Of a DNA stretch of 64,000 nt, positions 40,907 to 49,159 are shown one piece after another; positions within the stretch are counted from its first letter, which is position 1; each line of letters starts with the position of its first letter. The notes below the pieces were generated by a model that ran no database searches, was not told the origin of the DNA, and saw only the letters and a program-made list of their open reading frames with translations. Position numbers and translations under genes: made by a program. This DNA is from Candidatus Manganitrophus morganii (GTDB taxonomy: Bacteria; Nitrospirota; Nitrospiria; SBBL01; Manganitrophaceae): assembly GCA_021651055.1 (NCBI GenBank), contig JAJHOH010000001.1, forward strand, positions 3,720,001 through 3,784,000. The letters are read 5' to 3'.

Positions 40907-41728
40907 ATGGCAGAACAATCGGTTCCACAGAAGATCGGTCTTATCGCCGGCAACGGCCAGTTCCCGTTGATTTTCGCCGAGAATGCCAGACGGGCCGGTC
41001 TTTCGGTCATCGCGGTGGCCCACACCGGGGAGACCCCGCCGGAGCTCTCCGACAAAGTGGATGAGATCCTCTGGATTCGCGTGGGGCAGATTGGAAAGCT
41101 GATCTCTTTTTTCAAAAAAGCCGGCGTGACCGATGCGGTGATGGCGGGAGGGATTCGAAAGACCCGTCTCTTCGAAATGCGTCCCGATTTTCGGGCGCTC
41201 ACGCTCCTTGCGCGGCTCAAGGAGAAGAAGGACGATGCGCTGCTCCGGGCCTTTGCCGGGGAGCTGGAGCGGGAAGAGATCCGCATTCGAGCGTCGACCC
41301 TTTATCTCTCCTCGATCCTGGCGGCCGAGGGGGAAATGACCCGGCCGCTGACAAAAGTGGAACGGGAAGATATCGCGTGGGGATGGCCGCTTGCCAAGCA
41401 GATCGGCGGGCTTGATATCGGCCAGTGTATTGTCGTAAGGGATGGGGTCGTTTTGGCGGTCGAGGCGATCGAGGGGACCGACGCGACGATCCGCCGGGGA
41501 GGCGCCCTCGGCAAAGAGAAAGCGGTCGTCATCAAAATCTGCAAACCGCAGCAGGACCTTCGTTTTGATATCCCGGCGATCGGGCCGGGGACGATTCAAG
41601 CGATGATCGAGGTGGCCGCTTCCGTCCTCGCCGTGGAGGCGGGCAAGACCCTTTTGCTGGAAAAAGAGAAACTCCTTCGGGAGGCGGCGTCCGCGGGAAT
41701 TGCCGTGGTCGGGGTTAAGGGAACATAG
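40907..41728 (+). CDS. lpxI: UDP-2,3-diacylglucosamine pyrophosphatase LpxI
   Basis: 273 aa from ATG 40907 (AAAGG upstream). Hydrolyses UDP-2,3-diacylglucosamine to lipid X, doing the job of LpxH by a different fold (DUF1009). Motifs: KIGLIAGNGQFPLIFAENAR, AVMAGGIRKTRLF, ILAAEGEMTRPLTKVEREDI, WGWPLAKQIGGLDIGQ, VVLAVEAIEGTDATIRRGG, KICKPQQDLRFDIPAIGP. The stop TAG is the first TAG of the following repeat. Confidence 0.96.
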   Translation: MAEQSVPQKIGLIAGNGQFPLIFAENARRAGLSVIAVAHTGETPPELSDKVDEILWIRVGQIGKLISFFKKAGVTDAVMAGGIRKTRLFEMRPDFRALTLLARLKEKKDDALLRAFAGELEREEIRIRASTLYLSSILAAEGEMTRPLTKVEREDIAWGWPLAKQIGGLDIGQCIVVRDGVVLAVEAIEGTDATIRRGGALGKEKAVVIKICKPQQDLRFDIPAIGPGTIQAMIEVAASVLAVEAGKTLLLEKEKLLREAASAGIAVVGVKGT

Positions 41729-41793
41729 GGGCGCAATTTATTGCGCCCTCTCATGGGTATGATCAAAACCGGGCGCGATAAATCGCGCCCTAC
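41725..41793. repeat. REPIN-like doublet at the lpxI stop codon
   Basis: Left unit ATAGGGGCGCAATTTATTG plus CGCCC (41725-41748) and an inverted right unit GGGCGCGATAAATCGCGCCC plus TAC (41771-41793), separated by 22 bases. The TAG at 41726-41728 ends lpxI. The left unit is almost identical to that in the purH-purD gap. Confidence 0.85.
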
Positions 41794-41796
41794 GGA

Positions 41797-42756
41797 ATGG
41801 ATCGTTCGATGGATAAAAAGATCAAAGTGGCGGTCGTCGGGGTCGGCTATCTCGGCGAGCATCATGCGCGGATTTACTCGGAGCTGCCCGGTGTCGAGCT
41901 GGTCGGTGTGGTCGATCTGAATGTGGAACGGGCGGAAAAGATCGCCGCCGACCGCCAATGCGAAGCGTTCACCGATGTGTCGGCTCTATTCGGAAAGGTC
42001 GATGCGGCGAGTGTGGTCGTTCCGACGCCGGTTCATTTCAAAGTCTCCAAGGCGCTCCTTGAGAATGGGGTTGATCTTCTTCTTGAGAAGCCGATGACGG
42101 CGACGCTGCAGGAGGCCGATGAACTGCTCGCCCTCGCCGATCAGAAGGGACGGATGCTTCAGGTCGGCCATGTCGAGCGGTTCAACGCTGGTGTTCGAAA
42201 GCTCAAAGAAGGACTGATTCAACCGCGCTTTATTGAATGCCATCGGATGGGGCCCTTTGTCGAGCGGGGGACCGACGTTCATGTGATTCTCGACTTGATG
42301 ATCCACGACATCGATATTATCCTCTCGCTGGTCTCCTCCGAACTGGTCGAGGTTCGCGCCACCGGTGTGCCGGTCCTGACCCCCCAGATCGATATTGCCA
42401 ATGTCCGTCTTGCCTTTGCGAACGGCTGCGTGGCCAATGTAACGGCGAGCCGCGTTTCGCGGGAGAGATTACGCAAGATCCGCATCTTTCAACCGGAGAC
42501 CTATCTTTCGCTCGATTACCTTCTTCAAGAGCTGGTGATTTGCCGCCGGGTGGCCGCGCCGGGTGGATCGCGACCGGAGGTCACGATCGACAAGGTCCAG
42601 ATTGAAAAAGAAGAGCCGTTGAAGGCCGAATTGAGCGCCTTTATCCAGGCGGTTCGGACGAGATCGGTGCCGAAGGTTTCCGGAGAGGATGGGAGGCGGG
42701 CGCTGGCCGTGGCGCTTCAGGTCGTCGATCTCATAAAACACCAGCCCAATAATTGA
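41797..42756 (+). CDS. Gfo/Idh/MocA-type NAD(P)-dependent oxidoreductase in the lipid A operon
   Basis: 319 aa from ATG 41797 (ATG 41809 is possible). Rossmann start KVAVVGVGYLGEHHARIYSE, LLEKPMTATLQEADELL (conserved EKP Lys), QVGHVERFNAGVRKL, and DLMIHDIDIILSLV (catalytic His region). Oxidoreductases like this commonly lie between lpxA/lpxI and lpxB. In Acidithiobacillus and Leptospira such an enzyme (GnnA) oxidises UDP-GlcNAc at C3 for GlcN3N lipid A, but its partner aminotransferase GnnB is not present here, so the substrate remains open. Confidence 0.88.
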   Translation: MDRSMDKKIKVAVVGVGYLGEHHARIYSELPGVELVGVVDLNVERAEKIAADRQCEAFTDVSALFGKVDAASVVVPTPVHFKVSKALLENGVDLLLEKPMTATLQEADELLALADQKGRMLQVGHVERFNAGVRKLKEGLIQPRFIECHRMGPFVERGTDVHVILDLMIHDIDIILSLVSSELVEVRATGVPVLTPQIDIANVRLAFANGCVANVTASRVSRERLRKIRIFQPETYLSLDYLLQELVICRRVAAPGGSRPEVTIDKVQIEKEEPLKAELSAFIQAVRTRSVPKVSGEDGRRALAVALQVVDLIKHQPNN

Positions 42757-42767
42757 CGGATGATCTT

Positions 42768-43928
42768 ATGTCGGACCCCTCTTCCAAACCGCCTCGTGTG
42801 ATGATCGTGGCCGGAGAGGCCTCTGGCGATCTGCACGGCGGCGCGCTGGCCGAAGCGCTCTTGAAGAAAGCGCCTTCGCTTCAACTGATCGGATTCGGCG
42901 GAAGCGCGATGCGGTGCGCCGGGGTCGAGATTCTTTTTGATGTCTCACGACTCGGCGTCGTCGGGATCTTCGAAGTTCTCCTCCACCTAAGATCGGTCTG
43001 GGAAGCATATCGCCTCGCAGTTCAAACGCTCAGGAGCGGGGTCGATCTGCTGGTGCTGGTCGACTATCCCGACTTCAATCTCCGTCTTGCGAAAGCGGCC
43101 AAGCGGCTCGGCATCCCGGTGGTCTACTATATCAGCCCCCAAATTTGGGCATGGCGTTCCGGCCGGATCAAGACGATCGCCGAGCGGGTCGATCTGATGC
43201 TGGTCCTCTTCCCCTTCGAAAAGGAGATCTATGCGAAGGCGGGGGTCCCCTGCGAATTCGTCGGCCATCCGTTGGTCGATGAAGCGGCATCGGTTCGGTT
43301 GAAGTATCCATCAAAAACGGCGTATCTTGAGGGGATCGGGTTTTCACCTTCCGGGATCACCGTCGGTATTCTTCCGGGGAGCCGGATGCGGGAGGTCTCT
43401 TCTCTCCTTCCCGAGATGCTCCAAGCGATGGTATCCTTATCTAAGGACTTTCCGAACCTTCAGCTGCTGATTCCGGTCGCCCCCTCGCTTTCGAAGGAAT
43501 GGATCGCCGATCTGGCGCGGCCCTATGCCATTCCGGTCCGGTGTGTCGAGGGGGAGTTTCAGGAGGTCTTGAGGGCGTCGGAGGTGGTCGTCGTCGCATC
43601 GGGGACCGCGACATTGCAGACGGCGCTGGCCCGGACGCCGATGGTGATCGTCTACAAGGTCTCGCCCCTTACGTTTTGGATCGCGCGGCGGCTGGTTCGT
43701 CTCAAATCGTTTGGTCTGGTCAATATCGTCGCCGGCGCGCCGATTGTGCCGGAGCTGCTTCAAGAGGGGGCGACTGCCGAGCGGATTCAAGCGGAGGTCG
43801 GCCGTCTGCTGAAGGATGACGGCGCCCGTGAGCGGATGAAGCAGGCATTGAAAGAGGTGGCCGATCGCCTCGGCGCCGCCGGGGCGTCGAGCCGCGCCGC
43901 CGGGATCATTTTAGAGAAATTAAAATGA
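42768..43928 (+). CDS. lpxB: Lipid-A-disaccharide synthase
   Basis: 386 aa from ATG 42768; a TTG at 42753 overlaps the previous gene. Condenses lipid X with UDP-diacyl-GlcN (GT19). Motifs: VMIVAGEASGDLHGGALAEA, IGFGGSAMRCAG, LVDYPDFNLRLAKAAKRLGI, VYYISPQIWAWRSGRI, PFEKEIYAKAGVPCEFVGHP, GILPGSRMREVSSLLP and ASGTATLQTALARTPMVIVY. Confidence 0.97.
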   Translation: MSDPSSKPPRVMIVAGEASGDLHGGALAEALLKKAPSLQLIGFGGSAMRCAGVEILFDVSRLGVVGIFEVLLHLRSVWEAYRLAVQTLRSGVDLLVLVDYPDFNLRLAKAAKRLGIPVVYYISPQIWAWRSGRIKTIAERVDLMLVLFPFEKEIYAKAGVPCEFVGHPLVDEAASVRLKYPSKTAYLEGIGFSPSGITVGILPGSRMREVSSLLPEMLQAMVSLSKDFPNLQLLIPVAPSLSKEWIADLARPYAIPVRCVEGEFQEVLRASEVVVVASGTATLQTALARTPMVIVYKVSPLTFWIARRLVRLKSFGLVNIVAGAPIVPELLQEGATAERIQAEVGRLLKDDGARERMKQALKEVADRLGAAGASSRAAGIILEKLK

Positions 43929-43950
43929 CGCCTGACATGTTCTCGAACTT

Positions 43951-45738
43951 ATGAAACTCTACCTTCGATTATTAAAATTTGTAAAGCCTCACCGTGGGAC
44001 CCTGGTGGCGGCCTTCTTTTGCAGCGCGATGGTGTCGCTGCTCACAGCGGCCTACGCTTGGCTGGTGCAGCCGGTGGTGAACGATGTGTTCATTCGCAAG
44101 GACGGTTTCATGTTGAAGATTCTTCCGGTGGCGATCATCCTGGTCGCTCTCCTCAAAGGACTCTTCAATTACGGCCAAGCCTACCTGGTCCGTTACGTCG
44201 GGAGCAGAATCATCGCCGGCATCCGGAAAGATCTCTACCATCACATCGTCCTTCTGCCGATCGGCTTCCATGCGAAAAATGCGACCGGAAAACTGATGTC
44301 TCGCGTCATCAATGATGTCGGCATCATGCAGACGGCCGTTTCGACCGTGGTCAAGGATCTTTTTCAACAATCGTTGACGATGGTTGCATTGACCGGCGTG
44401 ATCTTCTATCAAAACTGGCAACTCGGTCTGATGGCGATCCTGGCGATGCCCTTGGCGACCTATCCCCTCATCCGGGTCGGAAGACGGCTTCGGAAGGTGG
44501 CCCGGGCGGGACAAGAGAAAATCGGCGACCTCACCAGCATTCTTCAGGAAACTTTTTCCGGCATCCGGATCGTCAAGGCGTTCGGGCGCGAAGATTTTGA
44601 GGCAGAGCGTTTTGACAAGAAGAACATGAATTATTTTAAGAATGTCATGCGGGCGACCTCCGTCTCCGAGCTGACCAGTCCGATGATGGAAACGCTCGGA
44701 AGCTTCGGCGCCGCGGCCATCATCTGGTACGGCGGCTATCAAGTGATTACCGGTCAGATGGATGCGGGGGCGTTTTTCTCATTTATGACCGCCGCCATGC
44801 TGATGTATGCCCCCATGAAAGGGCTGAGCTCGGCGAACAATATCCTACAGCAGGCGTTGGCTGCGGCGGAGCGGGTCTTTACGATCTTGGATCAAAAAAA
44901 TGAGCGGGAGCTTGACCCCGGCCGCCGGCTGGTGCCGAGCCTGTATGGGGAGATTGAATTCAGGGAGGTCTCCTTTCAGTATGACGGCATCCGGTCGGCC
45001 GCTCTCTCGAACATCAGCCTGAAGGCCAGACCGGGAGAGGTGATCGCGCTGGTCGGGAGCAGCGGCGCCGGCAAAACGACGCTGGTGAATATGATCCCCC
45101 GATTTTATGAGCCTCAGGGGGGGACGATTTTGATCGACGGCATTCCGATTCAAGAGATCAACCTCGGCTCGCTTCGAAGCCAGATCGGAATTGTGAGCCA
45201 GGAAGTGGTCCTTTTCGATGATACGGTCCGATGGAACATCGCCTACGGTCTCGATCATGTCTCCGATGAGGAAATCGTCCGAGCGGCAGAGGCGGCTTAC
45301 GCCCATCTCTTTATCGGAAAGATGCCGAAAGGGTACGATACGGTTTTGGAGAAAGGGGGGGCGAATCTCTCGGGCGGGGAGCGCCAGCGCCTGGCCATTG
45401 CGCGGGCCCTTCTGAAGAATCCCCCGATTTTAATTTTGGATGAAGCAACCTCCGCGCTCGATGCCGAATCGGAGTTTATTGTTCAGAAGGCGCTCGTCAA
45501 TTTAATGAAGAACCGGACGACGTTCGTCATCGCCCATCGTCTCTCGACCGTCCAGCGGGCGACCTGTATTATCGTGGTCGATCAGGGGCGGATCGTCGAG
45601 ATGGGCCGGCATGAGGATTTAATGCAGCGCGACGGCCCCTATCGAAAGGTATACCAGATGCAGTTTCTGCACACAGAAGGGGGAGAGGCGCCGGACGGAG
45701 AGGTCATCGAGCCCCTTTCCGAAGGGCGAAACGGATAA
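43951..45738 (+). CDS. msbA: Lipid A export ABC transporter MsbA-type
   Basis: 595 aa: fused exporter with six transmembrane helices (about 1-320) and one ATPase domain. Walker A GSSGAGKTTLV, Q-loop GIVSQEVVLFDDT, signature LSGGERQRLAIARAL, Walker B PILILDEATSALD, H-loop VIAHRLST. Flips lipid A-core across the inner membrane. The location between lpxB and waaA supports MsbA rather than another exporter. No obvious ribosome site precedes the ATG. Confidence 0.95.
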   Translation: MKLYLRLLKFVKPHRGTLVAAFFCSAMVSLLTAAYAWLVQPVVNDVFIRKDGFMLKILPVAIILVALLKGLFNYGQAYLVRYVGSRIIAGIRKDLYHHIVLLPIGFHAKNATGKLMSRVINDVGIMQTAVSTVVKDLFQQSLTMVALTGVIFYQNWQLGLMAILAMPLATYPLIRVGRRLRKVARAGQEKIGDLTSILQETFSGIRIVKAFGREDFEAERFDKKNMNYFKNVMRATSVSELTSPMMETLGSFGAAAIIWYGGYQVITGQMDAGAFFSFMTAAMLMYAPMKGLSSANNILQQALAAAERVFTILDQKNERELDPGRRLVPSLYGEIEFREVSFQYDGIRSAALSNISLKARPGEVIALVGSSGAGKTTLVNMIPRFYEPQGGTILIDGIPIQEINLGSLRSQIGIVSQEVVLFDDTVRWNIAYGLDHVSDEEIVRAAEAAYAHLFIGKMPKGYDTVLEKGGANLSGGERQRLAIARALLKNPPILILDEATSALDAESEFIVQKALVNLMKNRTTFVIAHRLSTVQRATCIIVVDQGRIVEMGRHEDLMQRDGPYRKVYQMQFLHTEGGEAPDGEVIEPLSEGRNG

Positions 45739-45758
45739 AGCGGAATCAGGATACGGGA

Positions 45759-47054
45759 ATGAAAAGATTGCTCTTCGGGGTCTATCAGGCAATGATCTTG
45801 TTGTTGCTCCCCCCCCTCTCCCTTTATCTTCTCCGGCGTCTCGTCGGCCGCCCGGCCTACCGTGAGGGGGTGATGCAGCGTTTGGGCCGGTATCCCCGCG
45901 ATTTCTTCAAGGCGATCGAGGGACGACAGGTGATTTGGGTCCATGCGGTTTCGGTGGGGGAGGTGATCTCTTCGGAGCTCTTTATTCAGTCCCTCCGCCG
46001 GCGGTACCCTGAAGCGGGAATCGTTTTCTCGACGACGACGCCGACCGGCCAAGCGGCGGCCCGCCAGCGTTTGAAAGGGGTCGATCAGTTTATCTACTTC
46101 CCGTTTGATTTGCCCTGGGTGACCCGGTCGGTGGTCGAGCGGATTTCTCCGGCCCTTTTTATTTTCCTGGAGACGGAGCTCTGGCCGAATTTTCTTCGGA
46201 CCCTTTCGAAAAAAGGAATCCCTTCAATCCTGATCAACGGCCGGATCTCGGAGCGTGGATTCCGCCGCTATCGCCGGGTCCGTTTCTTTTTATCCTCCGT
46301 CCTGGAAGAGGTTTCTCTTTTTCTGATGCAGACGGAGCAGGATGCGGAAAAGATCCGGACGCTCGGGGCCCCCTCTGATCGGGTGATCCGGACGGGAAAT
46401 ATGAAATATGATCAAGCGGCGTCACGAGGCGTGCCCAAAGAAGCGGAGACCTTGCGGACCGAGATCGGCCTCGCGCCGGGTGAGCGGCTGATGATCGCCG
46501 GGAGCACCCACGAGGGGGAAGAGGAATCGGTTCTTGATGCGTATCGGATCATCGCCGATGCGATCGGCCCGATGAAGCTCCTGATCGCTCCCCGCCATCT
46601 GGACCGGCTCGGCCGGGTAGAGGAACTCCTGACCCAAAGAGGAATGGCTTGTGTCAGGAAGACGGCGCTGAATCGAATGAGGAATGAAAGGGTCATTCTT
46701 CTCGACACGCTGGGGGAGCTCGATCAATATTATGCGCTGGCCGATCTGGTCTTTGTCGGAGGGAGTCTGGTCCCGATCGGAGGGCATAATGTCCTCGAAG
46801 TCGCCGCCCATCGGAGGCCGGTTTTCTTTGGTCCTTATATGTCCAACTTTAAAGAGATCGCCGATCAGCTCAAAGGGTCGGGAGGGGGGATGGAGGTTTC
46901 CGGCGGAAAAGAGATGGGGCTGCAGATGGTCTGGCTGATGCAACATTCCGACGAGATGAAGAAGCGGGGCGAGAGCGCGTATCAAGTCGTTCTGGCAAAC
47001 CGGGGTGCGGTCATGCGAAACTTAGAGCAGGTTGCGCGGTGGCTAGAAAACTAA
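45759..47054 (+). CDS. waaA: 3-deoxy-D-manno-octulosonic acid transferase (Kdo transferase)
   Basis: 431 aa. GT30 enzyme adding Kdo to lipid IVA. An N-terminal membrane anchor (AMILLLLPPLSLYLLRRLVG), then VIWVHAVSVGEVISSELFIQ, VFSTTTPTGQAAARQRL, ALFIFLETELWPNFLR, LINGRISERGFRRYRRV, GSTHEGEEESVLDAYR and VGGSLVPIGGHNVLEVAAH. Whether it adds one or two Kdo residues cannot be read from sequence. Overlaps lpxK by 16 bases. Confidence 0.96.
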   Translation: MKRLLFGVYQAMILLLLPPLSLYLLRRLVGRPAYREGVMQRLGRYPRDFFKAIEGRQVIWVHAVSVGEVISSELFIQSLRRRYPEAGIVFSTTTPTGQAAARQRLKGVDQFIYFPFDLPWVTRSVVERISPALFIFLETELWPNFLRTLSKKGIPSILINGRISERGFRRYRRVRFFLSSVLEEVSLFLMQTEQDAEKIRTLGAPSDRVIRTGNMKYDQAASRGVPKEAETLRTEIGLAPGERLMIAGSTHEGEEESVLDAYRIIADAIGPMKLLIAPRHLDRLGRVEELLTQRGMACVRKTALNRMRNERVILLDTLGELDQYYALADLVFVGGSLVPIGGHNVLEVAAHRRPVFFGPYMSNFKEIADQLKGSGGGMEVSGGKEMGLQMVWLMQHSDEMKKRGESAYQVVLANRGAVMRNLEQVARWLEN

Positions 47055-48175
47055 AACCGAATCAAAACGGAGCCCGAAAAAGGGCTCCATTGTGGAAATG
47101 GGTCTGGAACAAGGGGAGGGGCGCGTCCGAGACGATCCTCTTTCCCTTCACGATCCTGGCGTCGCTCTATGGCCTTTCGTGCCGCCTTCGGATCTTGCTC
47201 TACGAAAAGGGAATGCTGCCGCGCAAGAAGGTCGACTGTCTTGTCGTGAGCATCGGAAACCTTACGGTCGGGGGGACCGGGAAAACCCCCTTTACGATCT
47301 TCCTGGCGAAGAAGTGGCAAGAGCGGGGATACACGGTCGGGATTGTCAGCCGGGGCTATCGAGGAACGTACAAAGGCCCGCTTCGTTTGGTTTCCGACGG
47401 TCAAGAAATCTTGGAAAGGCCCGAGACGGCCGGAGATGAACCTTATCTGATGGCGCAGCGGCTTAAAGGGATCCCGATCCTTGTCTCCTCGGATCGTTAT
47501 AAAGGCTGCCAATGGCTCTTGGAGCGGTTTCATCTCGACGTTATTCTTTTGGACGACGGCTTTCAGCACATCCGGCTTCATCGGGATCTGAACATTCTTC
47601 TCGTGGATGCGACGAACCCATTCGGGAACGGGGCGCTTCTTCCCAGAGGGGCGCTGCGAGAGCCGCTCTCCGAGGTCCGGCGGGCCGATGTGGTGATCTT
47701 TACCCGTTCCGAGGACCAGGCCGATGCCTCCGAGTGGATCGGCGAGATCGAGCGCTTCGGAAAGCCCTGCGTTCGAACGTCATTCCAACCGTCGCGGCTG
47801 ATTGATGTGCGGAACGGGACGGCACTGCCCGCCGGCACACTGGTGAAGGAGCCGGTCCTGAGTTTCTGCGGGATCGGAAATCCAGACTCCTTCGGGATGC
47901 TCCTCAAGCGGCTGGGGGTCGATCTTCGTGAACAGGTGGTCTTTCGGGATCACCATTCTTACCAACCCTCCGACCTGGAGAAGATCCGAAAGAAGGCCGA
48001 TCAACTCGGGGCCAAATGGGTGGTCACGACCGAGAAAGATGCGGTGAAAATAAAAGCGCTTCTCCCAAAAGATTTTGTCGTGTGGGCTCTCCGGGTCGAT
48101 ATTGTCTTCTGGGAAGATCCGGCCAAGTGGGAGTCGCTCCTGTTTCATTCAAAACCGACGCTGCGATCGGTGTAG
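47039..48175 (+). CDS. lpxK: Tetraacyldisaccharide 4'-kinase
   Basis: 378 aa from GTG 47039 within the end of waaA. Phosphorylates the 4' position of the lipid A disaccharide. Membrane-associated N-terminus, Walker A variant SIGNLTVGGTGKTPF, IVSRGYRGTYKGP, VSDG, GDEPYLMAQRLKGIPILVSS, VILLDDGFQHIRLHRDLNIL, and C-terminal FCGIGNPDSFGMLLKRLG with VVTTEKDAVKIK. Normal length. Confidence 0.96.
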   Translation: MARKLKPNQNGARKRAPLWKWVWNKGRGASETILFPFTILASLYGLSCRLRILLYEKGMLPRKKVDCLVVSIGNLTVGGTGKTPFTIFLAKKWQERGYTVGIVSRGYRGTYKGPLRLVSDGQEILERPETAGDEPYLMAQRLKGIPILVSSDRYKGCQWLLERFHLDVILLDDGFQHIRLHRDLNILLVDATNPFGNGALLPRGALREPLSEVRRADVVIFTRSEDQADASEWIGEIERFGKPCVRTSFQPSRLIDVRNGTALPAGTLVKEPVLSFCGIGNPDSFGMLLKRLGVDLREQVVFRDHHSYQPSDLEKIRKKADQLGAKWVVTTEKDAVKIKALLPKDFVVWALRVDIVFWEDPAKWESLLFHSKPTLRSV

Positions 48176-48183
48176 GCAGTCCG

Positions 48184-49062
48184 ATGAAAGAGAAGTTCGA
48201 ATATCTTTTAGCCCGTTTTTTTATTCATCTCTTTCGAGTCCTTCCTTACCGGATTGCGGTGTGGGGCGGCGCGCTGCTCGGACGGCTTTTTTATCTCGCC
48301 GACCGCCGCCACCGATCGATCACCCTTGAAAACCTCAAAGCGGCATTCGGAAAGGAAAAGAGCGAGCGCGAGCGAAAGCGAATCGCCGTGGGGGTTTTCG
48401 AAAATATAGGACGGTCGGTCGTCGAGTTTGCCTGGATCCAAGGGAAGCCGGCGTCCGAGTTGGTGGACCGGACCACGTTCGAAGGGCTTGAGCATTATGA
48501 AGCCGCGATGCGCGCAAAAAAAGGGACGGTGATTTTAACGGCCCACTTCGGCAACTGGGAGTGGATGGGGACCGCCATTTCTCTGTTAGGAAAACGGATG
48601 AATGTCGTGGCGCGTCCGCTCGACAATCCCGATCTGAACGTCATGATCAATGCCTGGCGCGAGCGATACGGGAACCGAGTTCTGAACAAAAGAACCTCGG
48701 CGGCCGAGCTTTTGAAGCTCCTCAGGGCGGGGGAGTTGGTCGGCATTCTCCTCGATCAGAACACGGCGGCGAGCGAAGCGGTTTTCGTCGATTACTTCGG
48801 GTATCCCGCGGCGACCCACAAAGGGTTGGCGGTCCTGGCCCTTCGAACCGGCGCCGCCATTTTGCCGACCTTTACGATTCGTGAGAGAGATCGGCATCGG
48901 GTCGTCATCGAGAAGCCGTTGGATCTTGTACGGACGGGGGATCTGGAAAGGGATCTCCGAGAGACGACGGCGCTTTTTACCCGAACCATCGAATCGGCCG
49001 TTCGGCGCTATCCCGATCACTGGCTGTGGGTTCATCGGAGATGGAAAACAAAACCGAAATAA
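48184..49062 (+). CDS. lpxL: Lipid A late acyltransferase (LpxL/HtrB family)
   Basis: 292 aa from ATG 48184; the frame is open further upstream in lpxK, but these codons are not family-like. Transfers a secondary acyl chain to Kdo-lipid A. A signal-anchor helix (YRIAVWGGALLGRLFYLADR), the catalytic HX4E motif in LTAHFGNWEWMG, and the later LVGILLDQNTAASEAVFVDY and RYPDHWLWVHRRWKTKP fit the family. Only one late acyltransferase is visible in the cluster. Confidence 0.95.
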   Translation: MKEKFEYLLARFFIHLFRVLPYRIAVWGGALLGRLFYLADRRHRSITLENLKAAFGKEKSERERKRIAVGVFENIGRSVVEFAWIQGKPASELVDRTTFEGLEHYEAAMRAKKGTVILTAHFGNWEWMGTAISLLGKRMNVVARPLDNPDLNVMINAWRERYGNRVLNKRTSAAELLKLLRAGELVGILLDQNTAASEAVFVDYFGYPAATHKGLAVLALRTGAAILPTFTIRERDRHRVVIEKPLDLVRTGDLERDLRETTALFTRTIESAVRRYPDHWLWVHRRWKTKPK

Positions 49063-49069
49063 ACGATCA

Positions 49070-49154
49070 GTAGGGGCGAATCTTGCCTGCACTGTTCCAC
49101 CGTGTATTTGCCCTGATTTTGGATTGGGAGGGCGATCACAAGGATCGCCCCTAC
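49070..49154. repeat. Diverged REPIN-like doublet upstream of waaF
   Basis: Starts GTAGGGGCGAAT and ends with a well-formed unit GGGCGATCACAAGGATCGCC plus CCTAC (49130-49154). The left unit has GGGCGAAT pairing with ATTTGCCC around an enlarged loop. The right end is 5 bases from the waaF ATG, leaving no room for a standard ribosome site. Confidence 0.75.
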
Positions 49155-49159
49155 ATTAA

